64,000 nucleotides of DNA. Origin: Actinoplanes lobatus. Lineage in GTDB: Bacteria; Actinomycetota; Actinomycetes; Mycobacteriales; Micromonosporaceae. The position numbers and the translations under genes are program-made. This document shows positions 51,279-59,415 of this stretch, piece by piece. Within the stretch, counting starts at the first letter, position 1. The number at the start of each line of letters is the position of its first letter. The stretch lies in the NCBI RefSeq assembly GCF_014205215.1, contig NZ_JACHNC010000001.1, positions 9,854,501 through 9,918,500 on the forward strand. Reading direction: 5' to 3'. A model generated the notes under the pieces. That model had not been told where the DNA came from. It ran no database searches and saw only the letters and a list, made by a program, of their open reading frames with translations.

Positions 51279-52058
51279 AGCGCCGAAGCGGCGGTTGCGG
51301 GCGGCGTAGGAGCGGAGCGCGCGGAGGAAGTCGACCTTGCGGAAGCCGGGCCAGTAGACGTCGCAGAAGTGGAGTTCCGAGTAGGCGGCCTGCCACACCA
51401 GGAAGCCTGAGAGCCGGCGTTCGCCGCTGGTGCGGATCACCAGGTCGGGGTCGGGCTGGCCGCCGGTGTACAGGTGGGCCGAGATGCGGTCGGCGGTCAG
51501 GCGCTGGGCTATGTCGTCGATGCCGTACCCGGCTCGGGAGTCCTCCTCCAGCAGTGACCGGAACGCGTTGACGATCTCCTCGCGGCCGTCGTAGCCGATC
51601 GCGATGTTCAGGTGGAATTCCGCGGCGGTGTCCCGGGTGGCGGCCTCGGCCAGTTTGAGGGCGTGCCGGGTGGTGTCCGGCAGGACGTCGAGGCGGCCGG
51701 CCAGGTGTACCCGCCACGGGCTGGCCGGGCGGGCCAGCCGCTCGGCGACCACCTGCTCGATCATCAGCATCAGGTTGCCGACCTCGCCCGCGTCGCGTTT
51801 GCGGACGTTGTCGACCGATGCCACGAAGACGGTGACGTGCCGGATGCCGGTCTCGGTACACCAGCCGAGCACCTCGTCGAGGTGCTCGGCGCCGTATCGG
51901 TGGCCGATCCTCGGGTCGTCGAAGCCCATCTGGCGCGCCCACCGGCGGTTGCCGTCCATCACCATGGCCAGATGCCGGGGCAGGTTCGCCGGGTCGAGTT
52001 GGGCGCGCAGGCGCCGGGTGTAGAGCGCGTAGGCCACGTTTCTCAGCGACGTCAGCAT
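51276..52058 (-). CDS. uppS: Cis-prenyltransferase (UppS-like isoprenyl transferase)
   Basis: A 260-residue cis-prenyltransferase that chains isopentenyl diphosphate onto allylic diphosphates, giving lipid carriers for cell wall synthesis or shorter Z-products. The catalytic Asp 35 is in AMVMDGNRRWAR; GHRYGAEHL, FVASVDNVRKR, NIAIGYDGREEIV, PDPDLVIRTSGERRLSGFLVW and the end motif YWPGFRK are all family markers. Actinobacteria often have two or more paralogues, so this need not be the main undecaprenyl/decaprenyl synthase. The C-terminal stop falls inside a tandem-repeat unit, so the last residues may vary between strains. Confidence 0.92.
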   Translation of the reverse strand: MLTSLRNVAYALYTRRLRAQLDPANLPRHLAMVMDGNRRWARQMGFDDPRIGHRYGAEHLDEVLGWCTETGIRHVTVFVASVDNVRKRDAGEVGNLMLMIEQVVAERLARPASPWRVHLAGRLDVLPDTTRHALKLAEAATRDTAAEFHLNIAIGYDGREEIVNAFRSLLEEDSRAGYGIDDIAQRLTADRISAHLYTGGQPDPDLVIRTSGERRLSGFLVWQAAYSELHFCDVYWPGFRKVDFLRALRSYAARNRRFGA

Positions 52059-52193
52059 GGCCGCGATCGAACCACCGCCCAGAGATGATCGGGGCTGTCT
52101 TCACCGAACCGCCACAGGATCCGCACAAGTCAGCGACTGGGGGCCAGCGAGCGAGGGCGGGCGGCGGGCAAGCCGGGGACGGGCAAGCCGGGG

Positions 52194-52243
52194 CAGGCAC
52201 ACGGGCGGCAGGCACACGGGCGGCAGGCACACGGGCGGCAGGC
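52194..52243. repeat. 15-bp tandem repeat, about three copies
   Basis: GCAGGCACACGGGCG occurs about three times in tandem, ending with a diverged copy (GCAGGCGAGCCGGGG). Confidence 0.85.
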
Positions 52244-52254
52244 GAGCCGGGGGC

Positions 52255-52364
52255 GGGCCAGTCTGGGGGCAGGCCAGTCCGAGGGGCGGGCGGCGGGTGG
52301 GCCGCGGACGGGCCGGTCTGGGGGCAGGCCAGTCCGAGGGGCGGGCGGCGGGTGGGCCGCGGAC
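52255..52364. repeat. 55-bp tandem duplication
   Basis: Two 55-bp units (52255-52309 and 52310-52364) differ at only one or two bases, and a partial third follows at 52365. Confidence 0.95.
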
Positions 52365-52602
52365 GGGCCGGTCGGGAGTACGGGCCGGGCCGCCGTCGCT
52401 GGAGATCGGCTTGTGTCTGCCGCGATCGGCTTGGGTCTTGGGGTGGGCTGTCTGGGCGGTGCAGAAGAGGGTGGGGCTTGTTCTGGCATGGACCACCGAG
52501 GTCAGCCCGGCGGGCGCGGCACAGGCTCGGGCCGGCAGCAGGTCGCGAGGTACGGCGGGACGGCCGCCGTGTGGGTGGGGCCGCTCCCGCGCGTACGGGA
52601 AA

Positions 52603-53226
52603 TCAGATCATCGAGTAACCCGCCGGAAGGGTGTCGCGGCCGGTGAGCGCGCCCAGCACGGTTTCGCCGTCGCCGAGGGCGACCGCGACGCGGGCGGCGA
52701 GCGCGGCCGTCTCGGCGAGGGCGTCCGGGTCCAGGTCGATCGGTACGCCGGCGGCCGTGGCCACGTCGCGTCCGTGCACCACCAACTCGAAGGTGCGGGT
52801 GGGCAGCCAGTCCCGGACCCGCATGCCGCCGGCGGGGGTGGCCACGACGTCGTCGTCGCCGGCGCCGGCGAGTGCGGCGGTCGCCTGGCCGATGTAGCCG
52901 CTGACCGCGGTGGCCGGCTGATCGCCGAGGGCGGCGCCGGTGATCCGGGCGTCGTCGGTGGAGGCCTTGCGGACGGCCGCGACCATCTCGTCGGAGGCCG
53001 ACCGGACCAGGGCGAAGTAGAACTCGGGGCCGGGCACCAGCAGCGTGGGGGCGCGGTCGGCGAGGACCGTGGGCACCTGGCGCAGCGCCGAGCTGACGGT
53101 GTGGCCGAGCAGGTCGCGCAGCGTCCACTCGCCGAGGCCGGGGGTGTCGAGCCGGCCGGGCGGGATGCGGGAGACGAGGTCGGCGAAGGCGATGGCGGCG
53201 GAGCGGTACGTGCGGCGGTAGTCCAT
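52603..53226 (-). CDS. Maleylpyruvate isomerase/DinB-type mycothiol-dependent protein
   Basis: A 207-residue protein of the actinobacterial maleylpyruvate isomerase-like family (TIGR03083/DinB-like four-helix bundle). Typical features are LGEWTLRDLLGHTVSS near residues 30-46, whose His is a metal ligand, and RTFELVVHGRDVATA near 145 with another ligand His. Family members use mycothiol to isomerise, conjugate or detoxify small molecules; the substrate here is unknown. ATG at 53224-53226 starts MDYRRTYRSA with AGGTTGG upstream; a longer frame exists without support. It is divergent from the HAD gene over 58 bp. Confidence 0.85.
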   Translation of the reverse strand: MDYRRTYRSAAIAFADLVSRIPPGRLDTPGLGEWTLRDLLGHTVSSALRQVPTVLADRAPTLLVPGPEFYFALVRSASDEMVAAVRKASTDDARITGAALGDQPATAVSGYIGQATAALAGAGDDDVVATPAGGMRVRDWLPTRTFELVVHGRDVATAAGVPIDLDPDALAETAALAARVAVALGDGETVLGALTGRDTLPAGYSMI

Positions 53227-53284
53227 GTCACCAACCTGCCACGTGGGCGGCCGGTCGCGCGGCCCCGGCCGGTAGCCTGCCCCG

Positions 53285-53875
53285 GTGCTGCTACCCCTGC
53301 CGGACGGCGACTTCAAGGCGTACCTGTTCGACTGCGACGGGACGATCACCGACTCGATGCCGGCGCACTACCGGGCCTGGTGCAAGGCGCTCGGCGAGTG
53401 GGGTGCGGAGTTCCCGGAGGAGCTGTTCTACGCCTGGGGCGGCCGGCTCGTGGTGGACATCATCGCCGACCTGAACGAGCGGCAGGGCCTGCGCATGCCG
53501 GTGGCCGAGGTGGCGGCGCGGCGTGAGGAGCTGTTCCAGGAGCTGCTCCCCGGGGTGGCGGCGGTGCCCGGGGTGCTGGAGCACATCGAGGCGTCGTACG
53601 GGCGGATCCCGTTCGGGGTGGTGTCCGGCAGCACCCGCGAGTCGGTGACCGCGTCGCTGACCGCGCTCGGCCTGCTGGACCGGTTCGAGGTGCTGGTGTG
53701 CGCCGGGGACTACGCGCGCCCGAAACCGGACCCGGAGGGCTATCTGCTGGGCGCCCGGCTGCTCGGTGTGGACCCGGCGGACTGCCTGGTCTTCGAGGAC
53801 ACCGACATGGGCGTGGCCGCGGCCGAGGCGGCGGGCATGGGATATTCGCGTGTGCCACCGCCGTGGGAGCGATGA
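53285..53875 (+). CDS. HAD-family phosphatase
   Basis: A 196-residue HAD hydrolase of the beta-phosphoglucomutase/sugar-phosphatase subgroup. Motif I is FDCDGTITDS (nucleophile Asp 16, acid Asp 18), motif II is VVSGSTRESV near 115, the Lys is in YARPKPDPEGYL near 142, and motif III VFEDTDMGVAAAEAAGM near 165. A helical cap (about residues 25-85) is inserted after motif I. It removes phosphate from a small sugar or similar ester. GTG start at 53285. The methyltransferase gene starts 10 bp after its stop. Confidence 0.9.
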   Translation: MLLPLPDGDFKAYLFDCDGTITDSMPAHYRAWCKALGEWGAEFPEELFYAWGGRLVVDIIADLNERQGLRMPVAEVAARREELFQELLPGVAAVPGVLEHIEASYGRIPFGVVSGSTRESVTASLTALGLLDRFEVLVCAGDYARPKPDPEGYLLGARLLGVDPADCLVFEDTDMGVAAAEAAGMGYSRVPPPWER

Positions 53876-53885
53876 GAATCGATCC

Positions 53886-54791
53886 ATGATTCATCAGCGG
53901 GCGTTGGAGTACCTGCTCGGCCTACAGGGTGCGGCGCTGCTGCGGTCGTTCACCGAGGAGTCCGATCCGGGGTTCGGCCGGGCCCGGGTGGCCGAGATGC
54001 GGCGCCTGCTCGACCGGGCCGAGCTGGACGTCGAGCCGGTGGCCGTCGAGCGGGTGTCGGCCGTCGACGGGTACCGGGTGTGGTCGCGGACCTACGACGA
54101 GCCGGGCAACGGGCTGTTCCCGCCGGAGGAGGAGACGGTCCACGGCATCCTCGGCGGGCTCCCTCCCGGGACGGCGGTGGACGCGGCCTGCGGCACCGGC
54201 CGGCACAGCGAGTGGCTGGCCGGGCAGGGGCACCGGGTGATCGGGGTGGACGGTTCGGCCGACATGCTGGCGCGGGCCCGTGAGCGGGTGCCGTCCGGTG
54301 AGTTCCACGAGGCGCCGCTGGAGCGGCTGCCGATCCCGGACGCGCACGCCGACATCGTGGTGTGTTCGCTGGCGCTGACCCACGTACGCGATCTGGGCCC
54401 GGTGTTCGCCGAGTTCGCCCGAGTGCTGCGGCCGGGCGGGCATCTGGTGGTCTCGGACGTCTCGCACGAGCTGGCCGCGATCGGCTCGGTGCCCCGGGCG
54501 CGCATCGACGGTGAGCGGCCCGCGCTGCTGGTCGACCACCGGCACCGGGCGTCGGACTATCTCGGCGCCGCCGTCCCGGCCGGTCTGCGGGTGGTGTCGT
54601 GCGCCGAGCCGCGGATGTCGCCGCCGGTGCCGCTCGACACGCCGGCCGAGCTGCCGGACGCCCTGGAGACCGGGCCGTGGGATCAGTGGCCGTGGTCGCT
54701 GATCAGCCTCACCCCCGAGGTGTGCCGTGCGGTGACCGGCGACATGCCCGTACTGATCATCTGGCATTTTCGGCGGGACCCGGATCGATGA
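53886..54791 (+). CDS. SAM-dependent methyltransferase
   Basis: A 301-residue class I methyltransferase. An N-terminal helical region (about 1-75) precedes motif I VDAACGTGRHSEWLAGQG near 100, VIGVDGSADML (motif post-I), VVCSLALTHVRDLGPVFAEFARVLRPGGHLVVSD (motifs II-III, about 160-195). The pattern fits the UbiE/Methyltransf_11 group; the acceptor is unknown. ATG at 53886 is 10 bp after the HAD stop, so both are probably one operon. Its last 35 bases overlap the 3' end of the convergent Lrp gene. Confidence 0.9.
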   Translation: MIHQRALEYLLGLQGAALLRSFTEESDPGFGRARVAEMRRLLDRAELDVEPVAVERVSAVDGYRVWSRTYDEPGNGLFPPEEETVHGILGGLPPGTAVDAACGTGRHSEWLAGQGHRVIGVDGSADMLARARERVPSGEFHEAPLERLPIPDAHADIVVCSLALTHVRDLGPVFAEFARVLRPGGHLVVSDVSHELAAIGSVPRARIDGERPALLVDHRHRASDYLGAAVPAGLRVVSCAEPRMSPPVPLDTPAELPDALETGPWDQWPWSLISLTPEVCRAVTGDMPVLIIWHFRRDPDR

Positions 54792-55236
54792 TCCGGTTGC
54801 GGTGGTGCTGGTAGATCACCGAGCTGCGGAACCCGACGATCTCCCGGCGGGCGGAGAACCGGTCCATCAGGAAGGCGTGCAGACCGTCCACGCTGGGCAC
54901 CGCGACGTGTACCAGGAAGTCGTCGCCGCCGGCCAGCACGAACACCGACAGCACCTCGGGCAGCGCGGCCGCGTAGGCCTTGAAGCCCTCGATCACCTCC
55001 CGGTTGAGCGGGCGGACCTGTACGTGCAGCAGCGCCTGGACCTCGCGGCCGAGCGCGGTGAGGCTCACCTCGGCGTGGAAGCCGGTGATCACGCCGCGCT
55101 CGCGCAGCAACCGCACCCGTTCGAGGCAGGTCGACGGTGCGACGCCGACCGCGCGGGCCAGGTCGCGGTTGGTCTGCCGGGCGTTCGCCTGGAGTTCCCG
55201 TACGATCGCCGAATCAATGTCGTCCACGGCCGTCAT
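54757..55236 (-). CDS. Lrp/AsnC-family regulator
   Basis: A 159-residue Lrp/AsnC regulator. DNA-binding domain residues 5-55 (DIDSAIVRELQANARQTNRDLARAVGVAPSTCLERVRLL) and RAM ligand domain after 70 (VQALLHVQVRPLNREVIEGF, VFVLAGGDDFLVHVAV). It diverges from the amino-acid dehydrogenase gene and is the classic partner (Bkd/valine-dehydrogenase-type regulation in actinobacteria, family knowledge). ATG at 55234-55236 has AGGAAG upstream. It overlaps the convergent methyltransferase gene by 35 bp. Confidence 0.92.
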   Translation of the reverse strand: MTAVDDIDSAIVRELQANARQTNRDLARAVGVAPSTCLERVRLLRERGVITGFHAEVSLTALGREVQALLHVQVRPLNREVIEGFKAYAAALPEVLSVFVLAGGDDFLVHVAVPSVDGLHAFLMDRFSARREIVGFRSSVIYQHHRNRIIDPGPAENAR

Positions 55237-55250
55237 TCTTCCTGATCCAT

Positions 55251-55263
55251 CGAACATCGTTCG
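55251..55263. promoter_or_regulatory. Candidate Lrp site
   Basis: CGAACATCGTTCG is a perfect-armed palindrome (CGAAC/GTTCG) between the divergent Lrp and dehydrogenase genes. Confidence 0.5.
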
Positions 55264-55293
55264 GTGAGATCGTTCCGCCGCCGATGGGCGTCC

Positions 55294-55299
55294 TAGCTT
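55294..55299 (+). promoter_or_regulatory. -10 element of likely leaderless dehydrogenase gene
   Basis: TAGCTT ends 6 bases before the ATG at 55306; no ribosome site lies between. Confidence 0.45.
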
Positions 55300-55305
55300 C
55301 AACGC

Positions 55306-56322
55306 ATGTCGCTCGAACATGTGCGTGTGGTGGCGGAACGTGGTCCACGGTCGGGGTTCCCGGTCATCGTGGCGGTCCATTCGACGGCTCTGGGGCAGGC
55401 GATCGGCGGGTGCCGGCTGTCCGTCTACGACGACTGGCGCGACGGTCTCGAGGACGCGCTGCGGTTGTCCGCCGCGATGACCGCGAAGGCGGCGCTGGCC
55501 GGGCTGCCGAACGGCGGCGGCAAGACGGTGGTGGCGCTGCCCGCGGGGGTGGTGCCGGACCGGCGGGCGGTGCTGCACGACGTGGCCGACATGATCGAGA
55601 GCCTGGGCGGGGACTACGCGACCGGGCCGGACGTGGGCACCGGGCCGGACGACATGGTGATCATCGGCGAGCGTACGCCGTACGTGTTCTGCCGCGGCTA
55701 CGACTCCTCCCCCGGCACCGCCGCCGGGGTCGTGGCCGCGCTGCGCGCCGTCGTCGCCGACCGGTTCGGATCACACGACCTGGCGGGCCGCAGCTTCGCC
55801 GTCCTGGGTGTGGGCCGGGTCGGCGGGCACGTGCTGCGGCTGCTCGCCGAGGCCGGCGCGCGGGTGGTGGCGTCCGATGTGGACCCGTCCCGGCGTGCCG
55901 TGGCGGACTCCTTCGGCGCGGCCTGGACCGATCCGCACGGTTGTCTCACCGCCGACGTGGACGTGCTGGTGCCGGCCGCGCTCGGTGGCGTCCTCACCCC
56001 GGAGACCGTGCCGGAGCTGCGCTGCGCGGCGGTCGCCGGGCCGGCCAACAACCAGCTCGACCGGCCGGGCACCGCCGCGCTGCTGCACGAGCGGGGCATC
56101 CTGTGGGCGCCGGACGTGGTGGTCAGCGCCGGCGGGATCATCCACGCCATCGCCACCGAGCTGCACCGTGAGGCGCCGGACCGGGTGGCGGCACGGATCG
56201 GCGGGATCGGGGACACCCTCACCCGGATCCTGGACGCGGCGCGGGAGACGTCGTCCACCCCGGCGGAGGCCGCGGCCCGGCTCGCGGGCTGGCTGGTTGA
56301 CTACCCTGCGAAGATCGCCTGA
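55306..56322 (+). CDS. Leucine/valine dehydrogenase-type enzyme
   Basis: A 338-residue member of the Glu/Leu/Phe/Val dehydrogenase family, the short form typical of leucine and valine dehydrogenases. Catalytic Lys is in AGLPNGGGKTVV near residue 70, preceded by MTAKAALAG; the NAD-binding motif is VLGVGRVGGHVLRLL near 170, and AGPANNQL near 243 is typical. The enzyme removes the amino group from branched-chain amino acids, giving 2-oxo acids and ammonia. Divergent Lrp-type gene suggests control by amino acids. rraA begins 15 bp after its stop. Substrate choice among Leu, Val and Phe is not certain. Confidence 0.9.
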   Translation: MSLEHVRVVAERGPRSGFPVIVAVHSTALGQAIGGCRLSVYDDWRDGLEDALRLSAAMTAKAALAGLPNGGGKTVVALPAGVVPDRRAVLHDVADMIESLGGDYATGPDVGTGPDDMVIIGERTPYVFCRGYDSSPGTAAGVVAALRAVVADRFGSHDLAGRSFAVLGVGRVGGHVLRLLAEAGARVVASDVDPSRRAVADSFGAAWTDPHGCLTADVDVLVPAALGGVLTPETVPELRCAAVAGPANNQLDRPGTAALLHERGILWAPDVVVSAGGIIHAIATELHREAPDRVAARIGGIGDTLTRILDAARETSSTPAEAAARLAGWLVDYPAKIA

Positions 56323-56337
56323 CTGGGGAGGGACCGT

Positions 56338-56958
56338 ATGACCGGGTTCGAGAGCATTCCGCCGACCACGCTCGCCGACGTGCTGGACCGGAGCAGGGTG
56401 ATGGACATCGGCATCCGGCCGCTGTGGACGCCGGTGCCGCGGGTCGCCGGGCCGGCGTTCACGGTGCGCTGCCCGCCCGGCGACAACCTGATGCTGCACG
56501 CCGCCATCTACCGTGCCGAGCCCGGTTCGGTGATCGTCGTCGAGTCCGGCGACCTGGACTACGCGCTCGCCGGCGGCAACGTGTGCGCGGTCGCGCACCG
56601 GCGCGGTGTCGCGGCGTTCGTGCTGGACGGCCTGATCCGTGACCTGGGCGAGGTCCGGGAGATCGGCTTCCCGGTCTTCGCCCGCGGCGTCATCCCGATC
56701 CCCGGCACCAAGTCCGAACCGGGCACCCATCAGGAGCCGGTCCGCTGCGGCGGCGTCGAGGTCGCACCGGGCGACATCGTGGTCGCCGACGAGGAGGGTG
56801 TCGTGGTGGTCCCGGCCGCCCGGCACGACGAGGTGCTCGCCGCCGCCCGGGCGAAGCTGGCCAAGGAGGAGGCCGAGACCCTCGACGACTGGGAACGGGC
56901 CCACCGCGCCCGGATCGACAAGGCGCTCGCCGCCCACGGCCTGGATCAGAACGGGTAG
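56338..56958 (+). CDS. RraA-family protein (aldolase-like)
   Basis: A 206-residue RraA/HMG-CHA aldolase superfamily protein. Typical stretches are TTLADVLDR at 9-17, GDNLMLHAAIYRAEPGSVIVV near 50, FVLDGLIRDLGEVREIGFPVFA near 95-115 (substrate/metal residues Arg-Asp) and VAPGDIVVADEEGVVVVP near 145. Some members are 4-hydroxy-4-methyl-2-oxoglutarate aldolases in aromatic ring cleavage; others inhibit RNase E. Here the aromatic-type aldehyde dehydrogenase next door makes an aldolase role more attractive (inference). The ATG has GGGAGGG upstream. The last 13 bp overlap the convergent aldehyde dehydrogenase gene. Confidence 0.85.
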   Translation: MTGFESIPPTTLADVLDRSRVMDIGIRPLWTPVPRVAGPAFTVRCPPGDNLMLHAAIYRAEPGSVIVVESGDLDYALAGGNVCAVAHRRGVAAFVLDGLIRDLGEVREIGFPVFARGVIPIPGTKSEPGTHQEPVRCGGVEVAPGDIVVADEEGVVVVPAARHDEVLAAARAKLAKEEAETLDDWERAHRARIDKALAAHGLDQNG

Positions 56959-58439
56959 GGGCGGGTCTCCTGGCGGGCGGTCACCCACTGGACCTCGGTG
57001 AACTCCTCGGCCGCGAACCCGATGCCGAAGCGGCCGGCGCCCGAGTCCTTGACGCCGCCGAAGGGCATCTGGGGTTCGTCGTTGACCGGTTGGTCGTTGA
57101 CGTGCACGATCCCGGCCCGGAGGCGGCGGGCCAGGTCGAGGCCCCGGTACGGGTCGCCGGTGATCACGCCGGCGGTGAGCCCGAAGTCGGAGGCGTTGGC
57201 CCGGCGCAGCGCGTCCTCGGCGTCGTCGGCCTCCTCGAGCAGGACGACCGGCCCGAACGTCTCGTCGAAGGCCAGTTCCGCCTCGGGCGGCACGCCGGTC
57301 AGGACGGTCGGCGGGAAGCAACGCCCGCTGGGCACCCCGCCGGTGAGCAGCCGCGCCCCCAGGTCGACGGCTTCCCGGACCCGGCGTTCGAGCAGCGACA
57401 GCGCCCATTCGTTGATGACCGGCCCGACGACGGTGGCCGGGTCGGACGGGTCGCCGACCGGCAGTTGCGCGGCGCGGGCCACGAACCGGGCGGTGAAGTC
57501 GGGGGCGATCGACCGGTCGACGATGAGCCGGCGGGCGCACATGCAGGTCTGGCCGCTGTGCACGAACGCCCCGTAGACGGCCGCGTCGACGGCCTGGTCG
57601 ACGTCGGCGTCGCCGAGCACGAGCAGCGGGTTGTGGCCGCCGAGCTGGAGGACGGCCCGTTTCAGGTGGCGGCCGGCGGTCTCGGCGATCCGCCGCCCGG
57701 TGACGGTGGAGCCGGTGAAGCTGATCCGCCGGACCCGCGGGTCGGCGATCAGGGTCTCGGCGACGGCGCCGGCCTCGCCGGGGGCGTGGGTGACCACGTT
57801 GAGGACGCCGTCGGGCAGGCCGGCGTCGGCGAGCAGTTCGGCCCAGAGGGCGCCGCCGGTGAGCGGCGCCTCCTCGGAGGGTTTCAGCACGACGGTGTTG
57901 CCGGTGGCGATCGGCGCGACGACGGCCCGGCCGGCCAGGACGAGCGACGCGTTCCACGGGGCGATCGCGGCGACCACGCCGACCGGGCGGCGCATGGCCA
58001 GGGCCCGGGTGCCGGCCAGGTCCGAGGGCAGGATCTGGCCGGCCGGCGCGTACGCCAGCCCGGCCGCCTGCCGCAGCAGATTGACGCAGAAGTCGAGCTG
58101 GACCCCGGCGAAGTGCACCCCGCAGCCGGTCTCGGCGGCGAGCAGCCCGCGCACCTCGTCGCGCCGCCGGTCGAGCGCGTCGGCGGCCCGCAGCAGGATC
58201 CGCTGGCGCTCGATCGGCAGGCTCTCCGCCCAGGCCGGGAACGCCTTGCCGGCGGCGTCGAGGGCGGCCCGCGCGTCGTCGGCGTCACCGGCGGCGACCC
58301 GGGCGAAGACACGGCCCGTCCACGGGTTCAGCTTGTCGTACGTCCGCCCGTTCGCCGCATCCACCCAGCTCCCGCCGATGTGATGCCGCACGCCCTCGAG
58401 AAACACCTGTTCACCTGGGCCTATCGAAACCTGGTCCAT
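56946..58439 (-). CDS. Aldehyde dehydrogenase, benzaldehyde/vanillin type
   Basis: A 497-residue NAD(P)-dependent aldehyde dehydrogenase. Conserved motifs: PWNASLVLAGRAV, LKPSEEAPLTGG, FTGSTVTGRRI, catalytic Cys 299 in GQTCMCARR and the C-terminal NDEPQMPFGGVKDSG. Sequence flavour fits benzaldehyde or vanillin dehydrogenases, though this is impressionistic. The general-base position reads LQLGGHNP, so the usual Glu is Gln 265; one base change (CAG for GAG) explains it. It is the last gene of the ABC transporter operon and overlaps livM-like by 29 bp. It converges with and overlaps rraA by 13 bp. Confidence 0.9.
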   Translation of the reverse strand: MDQVSIGPGEQVFLEGVRHHIGGSWVDAANGRTYDKLNPWTGRVFARVAAGDADDARAALDAAGKAFPAWAESLPIERQRILLRAADALDRRRDEVRGLLAAETGCGVHFAGVQLDFCVNLLRQAAGLAYAPAGQILPSDLAGTRALAMRRPVGVVAAIAPWNASLVLAGRAVVAPIATGNTVVLKPSEEAPLTGGALWAELLADAGLPDGVLNVVTHAPGEAGAVAETLIADPRVRRISFTGSTVTGRRIAETAGRHLKRAVLQLGGHNPLLVLGDADVDQAVDAAVYGAFVHSGQTCMCARRLIVDRSIAPDFTARFVARAAQLPVGDPSDPATVVGPVINEWALSLLERRVREAVDLGARLLTGGVPSGRCFPPTVLTGVPPEAELAFDETFGPVVLLEEADDAEDALRRANASDFGLTAGVITGDPYRGLDLARRLRAGIVHVNDQPVNDEPQMPFGGVKDSGAGRFGIGFAAEEFTEVQWVTARQETRPYPF

Positions 58440-59415
58440 CGCGTCGCAGATGGTATCCGACGGGCAGCAGCCGCACCGGGACGAGACTCCACAACCCGCG
58501 TGGCAGGAACAGCGCGAACGCTCCGGCGGTGAGCCCGAGCCCGATCAGGTACCAGGCGTCGTAGTCGGCGAAGAAGTACTGCACCCCGAAGAAGAGCAGC
58601 GCGCCGAGCAGTGGCCCCTCGAACGTGCCGATCCCGCCGACGAGCACCATGAACAGCATGTACGCGGTCCACTGCACCCCGAAGATCGAGCGCGGTTCGA
58701 TGAACAGGGTGTTGGCGAGGATCAGCGCCCCGGCCGCGCCGCCGCCGAACCCGGCGAGCACGTAGAGCCCGGCCTTCATGGGCCACACCCGCACGCCGAG
58801 GGACGCGGCCGCCTCCTCGTCGTCGCGGATCGCCTGCAACCCGGCCCCGGTGCGGCTGCGCAGCAGCACGAACACCGCCCCGAGCAGGAGCACCAGGAAG
58901 GCCAGGGCCAGCCAGTACGTGTACGCGCGCCGCTCGTCCGGGCGGAACACGTTGAGCCCGCGCAGCGACACCCCGGTCCCGCCGCCGAGGCTGTGGTCGA
59001 GGACGACGAGCAGGGCCAGTGTCTCGGCGACCACCCAGGTGCCGACCGCGAACGGCCCGCCGCGCAGCCGCAGCACGAGCGGCGCGAGGACGGCGGCGAG
59101 GACCGCCGAGGCGCCGGCGGCGATCAGCACCGCGAGGTACGGCGGCACGTCGCGCTGGGCCAGGAACACGGTCCCGTAGGCGCCGAACCCGATGAACGCC
59201 TGCTGCCCGACCGACACCAGCCCGCCGTAGCCGGCCAGCGCGTTCCACATCACCGCCAGGATGACGAAGATGAACAGGCTGGTGAGCTGCTGCACGACGG
59301 TCGCCACGAAGAACTGCGGCACGGTCGCGAGGATCAACCCCAGAGCGATGAGTACGGACGACCCGATCCGTGAGGCGCGGCTGCTCCGGTCGATCCGGTA
59401 GGCCAGGGCGGTCAT
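58411..59415 (-). CDS. Branched-chain-type ABC permease (LivM-like)
   Basis: A 334-residue permease of the LivM group with about eight to ten membrane segments. Typical sequence includes AGYGGLVSVGQQAFIGFGAYG near 65-85, LRLRGGPFAVGTWVVAETLAL near 115, and the ATPase-contact loop AIRDDEEAAASLGVRVWPMKAG near 205. It forms the channel with the LivH-like protein. ATG at 59413-59415 overlaps the LivH-like stop by 4 bp, and its 3' end overlaps the aldehyde dehydrogenase gene by 29 bp, so the operon is tightly coupled. Substrate not shown by the protein. Confidence 0.9.
   Translation of the reverse strand: MTALAYRIDRSSRASRIGSSVLIALGLILATVPQFFVATVVQQLTSLFIFVILAVMWNALAGYGGLVSVGQQAFIGFGAYGTVFLAQRDVPPYLAVLIAAGASAVLAAVLAPLVLRLRGGPFAVGTWVVAETLALLVVLDHSLGGGTGVSLRGLNVFRPDERRAYTYWLALAFLVLLLGAVFVLLRSRTGAGLQAIRDDEEAAASLGVRVWPMKAGLYVLAGFGGGAAGALILANTLFIEPRSIFGVQWTAYMLFMVLVGGIGTFEGPLLGALLFFGVQYFFADYDAWYLIGLGLTAGAFALFLPRGLWSLVPVRLLPVGYHLRRDGPGFDRPR

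Larger units (their letters stand above)
52059..52602. other. Repeat-rich gap after prenyltransferase gene
   Basis: This 544-bp gap contains two tandem arrays (separate entries) and no credible gene. From about 52390 onward the composition is more ordinary, but no frame with a ribosome site or known family is visible. Confidence 0.7.
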
